A stretch of DNA of 64,000 bases from CAZIOH01 sp964540815 (GCA_964540815.1 CAZIOH010000002.1:98844-162843), one strand, 5' to 3'. Positions 47,092-57,400 are shown, numbered from the stretch's first letter. The notes: generated by a model not told the origin, from the letters alone. Numbers and translations: made by a program.

Positions 47092-48852
47092 TCAGGGCCC
47101 AGGCGAGCCGTCGTGGCTTCGCCGGCTGTAGAGGGTGGCGCCCTCGACCACGTCGCGCTCGATGAACCCGGCGGTGATGAGCGCCTCCACGGCGGGAAAA
47201 CGCGCCGGCGGATAGGCGCGAAAGTCGGAGTAGTTCCCGGTGGATGTGTCAATGACGACCGCGGGAGGCCGCGTCTCGAATTCCTGGCGCAGGGTGGTCC
47301 ACACGGCGTCCGACACATCCCAGGCCTGCTCTGGGGGAGCCTCGTGCCCGCGATCGAGCCCGCGCAAGAAGCCCACGAAGCGCGTCGAGGGCAACCGGCC
47401 GGCGGCCACGTAGATAGGAGCAAAGTTCCCCCAAACGAAGATCCGATCACCCGGCTGGGTGAGGGCCTGAACCCGCTTGCCGAGGGCAAGGTAGTCGGGG
47501 TCCGGACGACCGAGATGCCCGGTCATCGGATCGGCCATCAGAGCCCAGACGGAAAAGGCCGAGGCGGGGAAGGCGGTCAGGGCCATCATCCTCCAGCCCC
47601 AACGGGGGTCACGCTGAGCGTCCCTGGTCGTCTGGATGGCGGCCACGACGCTGAGAGGAGCGATGAGCTGTAGAAAGTAGTGACCGAAGAAGCGCCCGCC
47701 GAGCGCGACCGCGATGGCGCTGGAGACGAGCCACGACCACAGCAGTGGATCGCGCGCCGCTCCTCGGCGTTCCCGGAGGGACCGCGCCGTTGCCAGGTTG
47801 AGCGCAACGGTCGAGCCCAGGAACCCGGCGACGGCGACCAGCGCACGTACCGCGGTGCCCCGGGACCACCCTTGGCAGCCATACCGCACGAGCAGGCTCC
47901 AGACCGCCCACCGCCACAAACCGTCGAGGCTGGCTGTTCGCGATACGATCGCAAAGATCGCCGCGCCCATGATCGCGGAACCCATGGCGAGCGCCAGGTT
48001 CGATCGGAGGCGGAGTGGCCCGGTCGTTCGGCGAAAGATCAGGACGATCGGCACGGCCGCGTTGAGGAGCGCGACCTGCTTGAACAGGCAGCCCACGACC
48101 AACAGCCCGCCTGAGGCGGTGAGAAAGGGCGCGCTGTGCTTCGGACCTCCCCCATCCCGACGCCGGGGCACGCCGCGCAGACCGAGCTCGATGCTGCCCG
48201 CCAGCGGCAGCATCATGAAGAGCTCGGTGTTGGCGGCCAGCATCTTGGGATAGAAACTCGCCGAGAACGCACCGTAGAAGAGCGCCGCCCACCCGAAGGC
48301 CCGATCATCGCCCGCCAGGGTCCGAGCGATGGAACCGAGGACCGCGGCAGTTCCGAGCACGAAGGCCAAGGCTACGAGGTGGACGGCGGTCATCGCGTAG
48401 AGCCCGCAAGCTCTGAAGACGAGAGCGTAGAGCCAGTAGATTCCCGGAAACTTGTTGTCGACGCCGCCGCTCGCGTACAACCGACCGCCCGCGTTCATCA
48501 GCCCAGCCACGGTGGCATAGACGGCCTCGTCGTCGTCCAGCATGGGGCGAACCAACGACGGGAGGTGACACAGGATGGTCGCCATGATCCAGACCACCGC
48601 AGGAATGTGAAGAACGGGCCTCGGGCCGGCAGAGTCCCTCGGGTCGCCAGGGGTCCGGGTTTGCGAGGCGCACCCGCTGCTCGGGAGTGCGGGCCGTAGC
48701 ACGCCGACACCCTCTTCGACGCGCGCGACGACGTCGACCGTCGATATGAGCAGGCGGTCCGAGCTGGGGAGCGAAGGGCGCGGAGTCTTGGGCACGGCAA
48801 TCAGTGCCCTGACCTGGAGTCGAACAGGCGGACGCAGGAAGATTCTGCCCAA
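47092..48852 (-). CDS. GT39-like (PMT/ArnT-type) membrane glycosyltransferase
   Basis: The longest frame (TTG 48852) has 586 residues, but a start closer to residue 80 is equally possible, since the first clear helix is IPAVVWIMATILCHLPSL. After it comes RPMLDDDEAVYATVAGLMNAGG, the Asp-rich first periplasmic loop with the DEAxY signature of lipid-linked-sugar mannosyltransferases. About ten hydrophobic helices follow. The C-terminal soluble part has QALTQPGDRIFVWGNFAPIYVAAGR, usual in the family. It transfers a sugar from a polyprenyl carrier to a lipid, protein or glycan on the outer face of the inner membrane. It follows the YfhO-like gene by 76 bases, same strand. Confidence 0.8.
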   Translation of the reverse strand: MGRIFLRPPVRLQVRALIAVPKTPRPSLPSSDRLLISTVDVVARVEEGVGVLRPALPSSGCASQTRTPGDPRDSAGPRPVLHIPAVVWIMATILCHLPSLVRPMLDDDEAVYATVAGLMNAGGRLYASGGVDNKFPGIYWLYALVFRACGLYAMTAVHLVALAFVLGTAAVLGSIARTLAGDDRAFGWAALFYGAFSASFYPKMLAANTELFMMLPLAGSIELGLRGVPRRRDGGGPKHSAPFLTASGGLLVVGCLFKQVALLNAAVPIVLIFRRTTGPLRLRSNLALAMGSAIMGAAIFAIVSRTASLDGLWRWAVWSLLVRYGCQGWSRGTAVRALVAVAGFLGSTVALNLATARSLRERRGAARDPLLWSWLVSSAIAVALGGRFFGHYFLQLIAPLSVVAAIQTTRDAQRDPRWGWRMMALTAFPASAFSVWALMADPMTGHLGRPDPDYLALGKRVQALTQPGDRIFVWGNFAPIYVAAGRLPSTRFVGFLRGLDRGHEAPPEQAWDVSDAVWTTLRQEFETRPPAVVIDTSTGNYSDFRAYPPARFPAVEALITAGFIERDVVEGATLYSRRSHDGSPGP

Positions 48853-48928
48853 AAACCGATACGGTCACGCGAGGATCGCAACAGCCATCACGGGGGCCTC
48901 TGATCCGGGATCTGCATCATGCTGCCGG

Positions 48929-51409
48929 TCACGGTCGATCGCCGTCGCGAGGAGGTGGGCTCACGCCTGGGGTTGCGGTCCGGCGGTGGGCCCGCCGGAT
49001 GACGAGCGAGCGGGCCAGCGGCTGGCCGAACGGGCGGGCCTTGGCGAGCCGCGAGACGATCGCCGTGAGCGCGAGGAGTATGGCTGTCCACCGTGTCACT
49101 GCGGCGCCGAGCTCTCGTCCCGGGGTCCGATAGACGAAGGTGACGTGGTGCTGTCCGGGTCCGAGCGCAACGCCCCGAAACAGGAAATCGGCCCGTACGA
49201 TCGGCGCGGCCACGCCGTCCACCGCCGCCGTCCAGGCGCTGTCCGCTCGATCGCTGAGGACCAGCAGGCTTCGACGCCGGGCGTGAGCTTCGATGTCGAT
49301 CCTGTCGGTGTCGGTGCTGGGGATGGGGCCGCCTCTGATCGGCGCCGGCACGACTTCGGCGGTCCCCGGGCCATCAATCGCGCCTTCCCTGGCCAAGTCA
49401 GGAACCGCTGCCAGCCCAACGTCGACGTCCACGGTGGCCTGGCGGCGCAGATCGAGGTTGGGCAGTGATTCGAGCGCCTCCGCCGGGCTCGCCACGAGGG
49501 TCTGCTCCACCAACCAGGCGCGCGGAAGAGCTCCCGGTCGGCTGCGAACCTCCCAACCTCCCGCGGAAGCGATCACCGGCAATCCCCGAAGACGCACGGG
49601 CCACGACCCGACAGGCGCCGCAATCCGTTGCACGCCGGTGAGATCGAGGAGCCAATTGGCCGGATCCACGGCCGCCAACTCGGCCGGTTGTCGGTCGATA
49701 CGTCCCGCGAGATCCCCACGCCTCAAGAGCGCGCGAACGTCCTCGTCGATCGCCTGGCTGTAGCCGCGCACATCCCGGTAGCCGACCCCCTCTCCCCAGT
49801 TGAGAAGCGGCACGATCGTGGGCTCGTCGCCGTTGGACTTGTACGCCTGAACCAGCACGCGTCCCGTGGTCGCCTGCAACGCCGCCACGATTGGGGCGGG
49901 CGGGTACACCTCGCCTCTGGGGCGGGTCTGTCGGTACGGCAGCCACTGCAGCCCGAGATCGAGCACGGTCAGGGCGACGAGGCTGAGCGCTGTCGGTCGA
50001 CCCTCAATACGACCGAGGAGCCAGGCCTCGAGCAAGAGTCCGGTCGCGATCAAGAAGGCTGCGGAGCGGGCCGCGCCCCAGGCCATGGACCGCCGCGCGC
50101 CTGGCTCGCCGTACTGATCGAGCGTGGTCCAGAGCACCGTGACCGCCAGCGTTGCCACGCACAGGCCGAGCAGCAGGACCCAGAATCGACGCAAGCGGCG
50201 CGCCACCAGATCCGCGTCGCGAGGTCGTTCGGCCGATTCGATCCGGGTAAGGACCAGCCCCGCCAGCGTGGCGGCGCACGGGGCCAAGAACCAGAGCCAG
50301 CGGCTCGGGGCGCGGAACAGCCGCCAACCGGGGACCAGCAGATATCCGACGTAAAACGGGGGAAGCCATTGTCCTGCCGCCAGCAGGAAGGTGCCCACCG
50401 CCAGGTAGAGGAGAAGTCTTTCCCGCCGACGACGGAGGGGCCAGAGCGTCGCCAGGCACAGCAGGACGAGAGGCGCGACTCCGAGGTAGAAGGTCTGCTC
50501 GTGGTAGTTCCGCGTTCCGAAGTGCGAACCGGCCATGTCGTTGCCGTAGAGATCCGGAACGACGACCCGCAACCAGTCCCAGGGATTCCAGGAATAGGAT
50601 CCCGAGAAGGCCAGGCTTGGGCGCGCCTGGCGGGGCGAGTGGCGCAGCTGGGCGATCACGGGCCCGTAGTATCCGGCGAGCAGCCCGCAGAAGCCGAGCC
50701 CACCGGCCGCCACCCGCCAGGCGACCGCACCCAGGGCGCGCAGGCGACGGCCGCTCGGTGCGGTGATCCATGTCCCGACCCCGAGATAGCCGAAGACAAA
50801 CAGCCAGGCGAGGTAGGAGGCCTGAGGATGGCCACCGAGCGCGCCCAGCGCCAGGACAGCGCCGAGAAACAGCGCCGAGACCAATCGTGGCCGATCAACC
50901 AGCTGGTCGGCGAGCAGGGCCGCCCAGGGGATGAGGCTCATGGTGGGGATGACCCACGGGTGCCTCATGCGAACGATGAAGATCCCCCCCCAGACCAGCG
51001 CGAGCACCGACACCAGCGCCCCGAGCGGGGAACACCGCCAGCGCCGCGCGAAGGCCCAGGTCCCGATCGTCGCCAGGCCGAAATACGACACCAGGAAGAC
51101 CACGAATCCTGCCCGCGGGGCGATGCCCATCGCTCGGCCGAGGGCCCTCACAGGCTCGTACGGGGCGGTCTGGGGATCGCCGAGCATGCCGATCCCGAGG
51201 AGAATGTTCGGATTCCATCCTGCCAGCCCGTGCGCAGCGAGGAACGCTTCGCGGGTGAAGTAGAACGACGCGAGATCTGGATACCAAAACGCCTCGCCCA
51301 GCATGGCCCGCCACAAGAGCGCGACGGGGGCGACGATCAACAGCGCGAGCGTCAGGCGATGGCGATGCTCTGAGCCCGATACCCGAAGGATCCGATCACT
51401 CACCGTCAC
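48929..51409 (-). CDS. YfhO-like polytopic membrane protein
   Basis: The 826-residue protein starts at GTG 51409, overlapping the previous stop (GTGA). It has about twelve hydrophobic helices with FWYPDLASFYFTREAFLAA in the first outer loop and GGHPQASYLAWLFVFGYL. The C-terminal outer domain ends DSAWTAAVDGVAAPIVRADFLFRGVALGPGQHHVTFVYRTPG, the characteristic YfhO block that precedes the last helix. YfhO-family proteins are GT-C-fold putative glycosyltransferases for teichoic or other envelope polymers; the Asp of WYPDL occupies the expected catalytic place. The neighbour GT39-like gene points to surface glycan modification. Confidence 0.85.
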   Translation of the reverse strand: MTVSDRILRVSGSEHRHRLTLALLIVAPVALLWRAMLGEAFWYPDLASFYFTREAFLAAHGLAGWNPNILLGIGMLGDPQTAPYEPVRALGRAMGIAPRAGFVVFLVSYFGLATIGTWAFARRWRCSPLGALVSVLALVWGGIFIVRMRHPWVIPTMSLIPWAALLADQLVDRPRLVSALFLGAVLALGALGGHPQASYLAWLFVFGYLGVGTWITAPSGRRLRALGAVAWRVAAGGLGFCGLLAGYYGPVIAQLRHSPRQARPSLAFSGSYSWNPWDWLRVVVPDLYGNDMAGSHFGTRNYHEQTFYLGVAPLVLLCLATLWPLRRRRERLLLYLAVGTFLLAAGQWLPPFYVGYLLVPGWRLFRAPSRWLWFLAPCAATLAGLVLTRIESAERPRDADLVARRLRRFWVLLLGLCVATLAVTVLWTTLDQYGEPGARRSMAWGAARSAAFLIATGLLLEAWLLGRIEGRPTALSLVALTVLDLGLQWLPYRQTRPRGEVYPPAPIVAALQATTGRVLVQAYKSNGDEPTIVPLLNWGEGVGYRDVRGYSQAIDEDVRALLRRGDLAGRIDRQPAELAAVDPANWLLDLTGVQRIAAPVGSWPVRLRGLPVIASAGGWEVRSRPGALPRAWLVEQTLVASPAEALESLPNLDLRRQATVDVDVGLAAVPDLAREGAIDGPGTAEVVPAPIRGGPIPSTDTDRIDIEAHARRRSLLVLSDRADSAWTAAVDGVAAPIVRADFLFRGVALGPGQHHVTFVYRTPGRELGAAVTRWTAILLALTAIVSRLAKARPFGQPLARSLVIRRAHRRTATPGVSPPPRDGDRP

Positions 51410-52068
51410 TTGGCCCCCTGCTGGTCGGCGCAGCAGGTGCGCAAGAGCTCTCGGCGCTCGTACAGCTTCTCGCGAAAATCCGACGCGATCTCACGGGCCC
51501 GGTCCTTCTGACCGTCGGCCAGGGAGCCTTCGGCGTCGAGGAAAGCCTTGGTATCGTTGGCGTCCAGGCGATCCTGGATCGACGCCTCGGAGATCTCCGG
51601 TGCGGGCGCGATCGAGCGGCCGCCACCGCCGCGCGGTCCGCGCCCACCCATGCCGCCGCCCCGCATTCCACCGCCCATGCCACCGCCGCGCATGCCCCCC
51701 GGTGAGTTACCGGTTCCCTGGGCGGGGCCGCCACCGCCCTGCGCTGCCGCTCTCGCGTCGGCCGCGCTCTTGCGCTTCTGTGCGACGTCGTCCCGTACAG
51801 TCGCATCCTCCTTCTGGCGCTCGAGATCGCGCAGCTCGAGATCCCGGACTTGGTCGTCGGTCAACCCAAGCTCCTGTCGCCGACCTATCACGGCCGCGAT
51901 CGACGATCGCGGCAGCTCTGGCAGCTGGGCGGTCGCATTGGACGGGGTCGCGGCTACGGCTGCAGCGCTCCTCGGTGGGGGCAAGGGGTCATCCGCACAC
52001 GACGCCACCACGAGCAGGGACGCCGAGATCAGGGTGACAAGGGCTCTCGAGAACGAAGGCTTGACCAT
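51406..52068 (-). CDS. LTXXQ/Spy-like periplasmic lipoprotein with Gly/Arg/Met-rich linker
   Basis: The 220-residue protein has a signal peptide ending ISASLLVVASC, a lipobox. Residues of about 55-95 contain RRQELGLTDDQVRDLELRDLERQKEDATVRDDV, the LTxxQ pattern of Spy/CpxP-like periplasmic chaperones and metal sensors. A low-complexity segment (GGMRGGGMGG repeats) follows at about 120-150, then a helical tail ending LLRTCCADQQGAK. It shares a GTGA overlap with the YfhO-like gene and heads the operon. A periplasmic chaperone or metal-related function is inferred from the family only. Confidence 0.72.
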   Translation of the reverse strand: MVKPSFSRALVTLISASLLVVASCADDPLPPPRSAAAVAATPSNATAQLPELPRSSIAAVIGRRQELGLTDDQVRDLELRDLERQKEDATVRDDVAQKRKSAADARAAAQGGGGPAQGTGNSPGGMRGGGMGGGMRGGGMGGRGPRGGGGRSIAPAPEISEASIQDRLDANDTKAFLDAEGSLADGQKDRAREIASDFREKLYERRELLRTCCADQQGAK

Positions 52069-52298
52069 CGAACAACTGTAGTGCAGCGGTGCTCGACACT
52101 CGAACCCGACACGGTGAACCCTTCCCGCCCGACCTTCGTCGTCAGCCATATGAAGCGAGCGACATCCGTGACGAAAACCAGATCCGTGGGCCCGGACACG
52201 CCGCTCACCGTGATGGAATAGGCCGAGGGGCGATGGCAGACCTGGTTTTGACCCGGCTTCGCCGCTGGAGGCGCCGGGGCTCGGAACCCGCCATTGAC

Positions 52299-53396
52299 AT
52301 GCATGTCCACCTTGACCATCCTGAGGACGTGAGGACAACCGTGGGAATCGCGGATTCCCAGCGCGCCAGGCTCGTGAGACTGGCGAGGATCCTGGGAGCC
52401 GAAGCGACTCCGCTGGGTGCCTTGCTCTTGGTGCTCTTCCTTGTCTCGGCGTGCAGGAGCGGCGGGGGTGGCGAGCGCGCGGGAATGGGCGGGACAGGCC
52501 ATTCCATCCTGGGCGACGGTCAGGCCGATCCGGTCGGCGCGGGTCGGGATGGCTCCCTTGGAACCCCACCGAGGTCGTGGACATGCCCGCCTGGACCGTT
52601 CGATCCGCCACAGGCCGGGCCGTCGCAGCCGGTGTGCCAAGGCTTCCCGTTCAAGTACGACTGGAACGAGGGCCCGACCTGGATCGCCAGCCACCGCGCA
52701 TTCTTCTTCTCGAACTTCGTGGTGGGCGCCGCTGGCCCAGGCGACATGATCGAGTTCACACCAGAAACCGGAACCTGCGAGACGTTCATCGCCGACGACG
52801 GCTGCAACGGACTGGCGGTCGCGCCCGACGGTAACATCATTGCCGCGTGCCAGACTCCCCGCGCCGTGATGCACTACGATGTCACCACGAAACAGGGCAC
52901 GGTGTTGGCCGACATGGCCGATGGCCAGATGCTCGATTCGGTCAACGATCTGGTCGCCCATTCGAACGGGACCATCTATTTCACGAACCCGGTCTACGAA
53001 TTGGCCGGTCGTCCTCTCGGAATCGGTCAGGCGGTCCTGCGACTGGACCCGGGCGGCGCGATCTCGGTGATCGCGACCGGATCGGTCAATGGCATAGCGC
53101 TGTCTCCCGACGAAGCGAGGCTCTACGTGGTCTTCCAAGGTGTCTGGGATCTCGATGCCGACGGCGTTCCTTCTAACCCGCGCAGCTTCCCCCTCGGAGG
53201 CGACGGAATCGCGGTCGACTGTGCCGGCAACATCTACGACAACACCGGCACCATCCGCGATCCGCAAGGCAACCCCATCGGCACGTTTCCCGTCGGCACC
53301 AACATGGCCTTCGGCGGCCCGGATGGGAAGACGCTGTTCGTGGTGGGGGGCACAATGGCGCAGATTGTTCCAATGAACATTCCGGGATTGCCCTGA
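52299..53396 (+). CDS. SMP-30/gluconolactonase-like lipoprotein
   Basis: ATG 52299 gives 365 residues; a GTG near 52330 is an alternative start. The signal peptide ends ALLLVLFLVSACRSGG, a lipobox. After a short Gly-rich linker, the six-bladed propeller carries FKYDWNEGPTWIASHRAFFFSNF, DDGCNGLAVAPDGNIIAACQ, LDSVNDLVAHSNGTIYFTNPVY and GSVNGIALSPDEARLYVVF. These contain the NEGP Glu, the two Asn and the Asp positions of the SMP-30 metal site. Such proteins hydrolyse sugar lactones. Anchoring outside the cytoplasm and the surrounding secretome suggest a sugar-related substrate. The gene is divergent from the LTXXQ lipoprotein gene. Confidence 0.85.
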   Translation: MHVHLDHPEDVRTTVGIADSQRARLVRLARILGAEATPLGALLLVLFLVSACRSGGGGERAGMGGTGHSILGDGQADPVGAGRDGSLGTPPRSWTCPPGPFDPPQAGPSQPVCQGFPFKYDWNEGPTWIASHRAFFFSNFVVGAAGPGDMIEFTPETGTCETFIADDGCNGLAVAPDGNIIAACQTPRAVMHYDVTTKQGTVLADMADGQMLDSVNDLVAHSNGTIYFTNPVYELAGRPLGIGQAVLRLDPGGAISVIATGSVNGIALSPDEARLYVVFQGVWDLDADGVPSNPRSFPLGGDGIAVDCAGNIYDNTGTIRDPQGNPIGTFPVGTNMAFGGPDGKTLFVVGGTMAQIVPMNIPGLP

Positions 53397-53629
53397 CGGC
53401 TTCTCCGCCGGATCGCGATTGCGACTCTTCGCTTCGGGTGGAGCGCGAGTGCACCGCCGTCGAGAGGGGGTCAATACCGAGGCCGACAAGCCGAGCCGGA
53501 TGCGCGGCGTGAACCGGCGAGTAGGCGTCGCGGCGCCGCCTCTTGGCGCACTCAGTCAAAATCGCACCGTGGCTCTCAAGAGATCGGTTGGCTGTGGGCA
53601 CTCAGGAAATGAAAGGAAGGAGCCACCGA

Positions 53630-54265
53630 ATGAAAAAGTCCTCAGCAAGGTCTCTGGCCCCGTTGATCTTTGGTTGTGCATTGTTGTTCATACCCGCATG
53701 TAGCAAGACCAAAACCCAGGCTGGACTCTGGAGCTGCTACGACACCGGCGCCGGTGTCGGGTGCGTGTCGCAGGCGTTGTTGTCGACGGCCGACGTCGAC
53801 ATCGATGGGGACGGTCACGCCGACCACTTCTTGTGCGCCGATGACGACGACGATGGTCACGATCGCAGCCGCGACAAGGACCACGGCAGCGTGGCTTCGA
53901 CCGACGACACCGCTGATGACGATCACGACGGTGTCGCTGACGACCTCGACTGCGACAACCGCGACGCTTGCAAGTCCTTGAACAATGAGGACAACGACGA
54001 TCGCGACGACGACGGTGCGGAGCACGAGTCGGGCTCTCGGGCGACCGGCGGCGAAGACGGCGAGACGTCCTCTTCGAACTCCAACGACGGCCACGGCGGC
54101 GGCGATGGCAGCATCGGTGGCGGCTCCGGCGCGCACAATGAGAAGAGCGGAGGGAAGCGCCAGTGCGAGATGCACACCACCACGACCTGTCAGCCCCCGA
54201 CGATCCCGCCGACTCCTCCTCCGGCCACGACGCCGACGCCGACGCCGACGCCGGGCATCCCTTAG
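53630..54265 (+). CDS. Asp-rich calcium-binding-like lipoprotein
   Basis: ATG 53630 follows GGAAGGAG; 211 residues. The signal peptide ends IFGCALLFIPACSKT, a lipobox. The body is very acidic: DVDIDGDGHADHF, DDDDDGHDRSRD, DDTADDDHDGVADDLDCDNRDAC. The DxDxDGxxD spacings are those of thrombospondin type 3-like or dockerin-like calcium loops, here with many His. A Gly/Ser/Asn stretch leads to the C-terminus PTPPPATTPTPTPTPGIP, encoded by a GCCGAC repeat. Probably a secreted, metal-binding surface protein. No family name is certain. Confidence 0.7.
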   Translation: MKKSSARSLAPLIFGCALLFIPACSKTKTQAGLWSCYDTGAGVGCVSQALLSTADVDIDGDGHADHFLCADDDDDGHDRSRDKDHGSVASTDDTADDDHDGVADDLDCDNRDACKSLNNEDNDDRDDDGAEHESGSRATGGEDGETSSSNSNDGHGGGDGSIGGGSGAHNEKSGGKRQCEMHTTTTCQPPTIPPTPPPATTPTPTPTPGIP

Positions 54266-54510
54266 TCTTCGACCTTCGTCGACGTTCTCTGGCCAAGGGC
54301 CGACCGTTCAGCGCGGCCGGCCCTTGGCTGTCTTTGGTCCCGAGAGCCCGCAATGGGGGGATCTCGTCCAGCGGACACGTCGCTCCGAGGCCGCCCGAGC
54401 ACCAACGTTCGCGACCCCTCCTTCATCCCACCTTACCCCTGCGCGGCGGACCCGGTGGCTCAAGTCGCCGCGATCGGGATGGCAGGCGCCAGCCCTCGAT
54501 AGGCCACGCT

Positions 54511-55412
54511 TTCCAGACCCCATTCTTGGTTCTCGACCGGTCGGCCTCGATGCAGGACGACTCCACGGGGAAGAAGGCGAATCCGCCCGTCGACCCATCG
54601 AAGTGGGATCAGGTCGTTCCGGCCCTGACTCAAACAGTGAACCAAACCTCGGCGAGTATCCCTTGGGGTATGAAGGTGTTTCCCGAAGACGGCTCGGAGT
54701 GCTCGTCAGGCACCGTGACGATCCGGATGGACGTACCGGTTGCACCCGCCAATGGCGCGGCGTTGGCGTCGGCGATTGCTTCGACGACCCCAAACGGGAA
54801 CGGTACCCCCGACCGGCGCCGCGATCGATGTTACGGTGACCTACCTTCAAGGGCTGACCGACGAAAACCCAAAGTACATCGTCCGGGCAACTGATGGTGC
54901 GCCGTCGTGCTCGGGGACCATCGGCAATCTCTCCAAGAGCTCCGCCCGGGCCCGAACGGATGCCGTGGCGTCGGTTTCGGCGGCGGCCGGGCTGGGAATC
55001 CATACGTTCGTGATCGGCGTCGCCACCGACCACCAGTGCCAGCGATACGACGACGCTGAACAACCTGGCAATGGCCGGCATGCGGCCGAGGACGGATTCA
55101 AATCCCTTGGCCCCCAAGTTCTACCTGGCCAGCACCCACGCAGATCTGGTCATGGCCTTCCAGGCCATCACCGGGATGATCGCGATGTGTCGCTTTCCAT
55201 TGACTCCCGTGCCCCCCGATCCTTCGAGAATCGCGGTCAAGGTCAGTGGGGTCAAGGCACCGCAGGACACCGGACATCAGGATGGATGGGACTACACCGG
55301 CACCGACCATGGGTCCATCGACGTGTATGGCTCCTGGTGCGACATGATCGAGACGAGCGCCGCCAACATGGTCCAGATCATCTACGGGTGTCCCTCCATC
55401 CCCATCCCGTGA
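54511..55412 (+). pseudogene. frameshifted von Willebrand factor A-domain lipoprotein gene
   Basis: Three frames in turn spell one VWA protein. The first gives FLVLDRSASM, the MIDAS DxSxS motif, through SIPWGMKVFPEDGSEC and GAALASAIAS. From about 54813 the second gives TGAAIDVTVTYLQ and KYIVRATDGAPSC, then LGIHTFVIGVATD. From about 55045 the third gives TTLNNLAMAGM and LAPKFYLAS through QIIYGCPSIPIP. The first shift is explained by one extra C in a C5 run, the second by one extra C in GACCACC. No signal peptide or start lies upstream. Either a decayed gene or, given two C insertions, sequencing error in part. Confidence 0.75.
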
Positions 55413-55474
55413 ATCGACGGAGCTTCGCGGTATGGCTGACCGGGCACCCGTTACGCCCATCGCAAAGTGTGACC

Positions 55475-55504
55475 GAGCCTGGAGGGCGATTGCCCGACAG
55501 GCTC
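55475..55504. terminator. nested hairpin between convergent genes
   Basis: GAGCCTG-GA-GGGC-GATT-GCCC-GA-CAGGCTC forms a 7-bp outer and a 4-bp inner stem separated by a symmetric GA/GA internal loop. It lies between the VWA remnant (ends 55412) and the fibro-slime gene (ends 55514), both reading toward it. Confidence 0.55.
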
Positions 55505-55513
55505 CTCAGGCGA

Positions 55514-57400
55514 TCAGATGATCTTGAGGATCTTGCAGCCCGAGGGGCAGGGGTGGCCGATGTTGACGCCGTCGTCGCAGTCCTCGTGGTCGGGCTGGAC
55601 GATCCCGTCACCGCAGTATGGTCCGAGCTTGCAGCCGGGGCCGCACTGGCCATACCCGCCGGCGTTTGTGCCATCGTCGCACTCCTCGCCGAGGCCGACG
55701 ATCCCGTCGCCGCAGACCGGCGTGCACGCGCTCGGCGCGGCGCTGAACCCGCTCAGGGTCAGCCGGTACGAGGAGCCGCTGGTTTGCCGCTCCGCCTGGA
55801 AGACGTCCACCTGGTACACCTGACCATCCATGAGACCGAAGTTCGTCCGGGCCCCGGCGCCGAAGGTCACCGAGCCCTGGACGGCCGTGTGGATTCCACC
55901 GAGATCGACCCCCAGTTGCTTGTTGATGAAGAGCCACACGTCGTCGTCCCCGGTGAAGTCGAGCGTGAATGTCTTGGTGGCGTCGTACTTGAACCAGTAC
56001 CGGACCTGGCTGGTGAAGCTGAAGTTGTGCAGCGGCGCGCCCTTCTCGACGTCGAAGTTCGGGTCGTAGGGCGGGCCGATGGTGGCAGTGCTGCGCTCCG
56101 TGGTGGGGGTGAACGGGTCGGAGTCGACCGGGAAGAACAGCGGCGTCCCGTCGAGCGTTCCGCTCTGGTAGGTCGCCACGTAGCTTCCATTCTGAACGAC
56201 GCACGTGACCAGGGTGTACCCGAGGGCCCGATACTTGTCGCAGTCGGTCATGGCGGCGGCTTGCGCCGTGCAGGGCGTCGGCAACCCGGTCGTCGGGTCC
56301 GGAACCTCGGACCCCACGTTGCCACAATAGTAGGCCTGGACGATCACCGGCCAGGGCTCTCCATTTGGCCCAAACCGGTTCACGTAGGCTCCCTTGCCGT
56401 TGTTCCACAGGGTCAGCTTGGACGCGGTGGTGTGGTTCACTCCGGGGGTGTCGCGGTACCACTCGGCGAAGGTGGCCGCGCTGGTGATGTAGCTGTTGGC
56501 GACCGCGCCGGAGTACACCGGCTTTCCGTCGGCGTCGAGGTTCTGCATCACGATTCCGGTCAGCGCCGTCGTTCGACCCACGGCGCCTGGCTCGAACTCG
56601 GCGGGCTTGTGCGCGCGGAAGTCCCGGTAGATGACCGGCACCAGCATCTTGGCGCCCAGCGCGGGCTGCTGGCAGGTGTAGCCGGGCTCGATCTTGCAGT
56701 CTGAGGAGCAGCCATCCCCGGAGACGGTGTTGCCGTCGTCGCATTCCTCTCCCACCACGATGCCGTCACCGCAGCGAGACAGGCAGGCGCCCTTGGTGCA
56801 GTCGGGCTCGCTCTGGCAATCCGCCGAGCATCCGTCGAAGGGCAGGGCGTTGCCGTCGTCGCAACTCTCGGCGCCCTCGACGATCTTGTCCCCGCACACC
56901 GTGGGGGTACAGACGCTGGGTTTTCCCGAGCACTTGAAGCCGATCTCGACCTTGCACGTGCTCGAGCAGCCATCGCCCGAGGTCTGGTTGCCGTCGTCGC
57001 AGAGCTCCGGCGGGACCACCACCCCATCGCCGCAGCGGGCGACGCGGTGACAGGCATGGCCCTCAGGCGCGCACGAATAGCCGGGCTCCACTGTGAGACA
57101 GTCGGCGGCACATCCATCGCCCGACACGGTGTTGCCGTCATCGCAGGCCTCGTCCGGACCGCGGACCCCATCGCCGCAGACCGAATGAGTGGCCGTCATC
57201 AGTCCCCGCTCCGCGGTGGCCGAGGCGTCGAAGATCGGCAGGCCGCCGCCGTCGCCCACTTCCCCCGAGCCGCCCGGCAGTCCGGATCCCTCGGGGCCAG
57301 CGGCGCCTTGACCGGCGGCGCCGGAGCTGACGCGCGCGCAGTCGCTGGCGACCAAGGAACCAATGAGAAGGACGAGCCACGCGGAGATCGGGAATCGCAT
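55514..57400 (-). CDS. secreted DUF4215 cysteine-rich repeat and fibro-slime domain protein
   Basis: ATG 57400 gives 628 residues with a signal peptide (WLVLLIGSLVASDC). Four DUF4215 repeats (CGDG...CDDGN..SGDGCS..C) lie in about residues 90-265. The central region (about 280-545) is a fibro-slime domain: IYRDFRAHKPAEFEP near the start, then FTLDFTGDDDVWLFINKQLGVDLGGIH, the diagnostic block that gives PA14-like calcium-binding folds. Two further CGDGI..CDDG repeats close the protein. This architecture is typical of large myxobacterial extracellular proteins. The SDC at the signal end may be a lipobox variant. Ligand unknown; adhesion or matrix binding is likely. Confidence 0.88.
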   Translation of the reverse strand: MRFPISAWLVLLIGSLVASDCARVSSGAAGQGAAGPEGSGLPGGSGEVGDGGGLPIFDASATAERGLMTATHSVCGDGVRGPDEACDDGNTVSGDGCAADCLTVEPGYSCAPEGHACHRVARCGDGVVVPPELCDDGNQTSGDGCSSTCKVEIGFKCSGKPSVCTPTVCGDKIVEGAESCDDGNALPFDGCSADCQSEPDCTKGACLSRCGDGIVVGEECDDGNTVSGDGCSSDCKIEPGYTCQQPALGAKMLVPVIYRDFRAHKPAEFEPGAVGRTTALTGIVMQNLDADGKPVYSGAVANSYITSAATFAEWYRDTPGVNHTTASKLTLWNNGKGAYVNRFGPNGEPWPVIVQAYYCGNVGSEVPDPTTGLPTPCTAQAAAMTDCDKYRALGYTLVTCVVQNGSYVATYQSGTLDGTPLFFPVDSDPFTPTTERSTATIGPPYDPNFDVEKGAPLHNFSFTSQVRYWFKYDATKTFTLDFTGDDDVWLFINKQLGVDLGGIHTAVQGSVTFGAGARTNFGLMDGQVYQVDVFQAERQTSGSSYRLTLSGFSAAPSACTPVCGDGIVGLGEECDDGTNAGGYGQCGPGCKLGPYCGDGIVQPDHEDCDDGVNIGHPCPSGCKILKII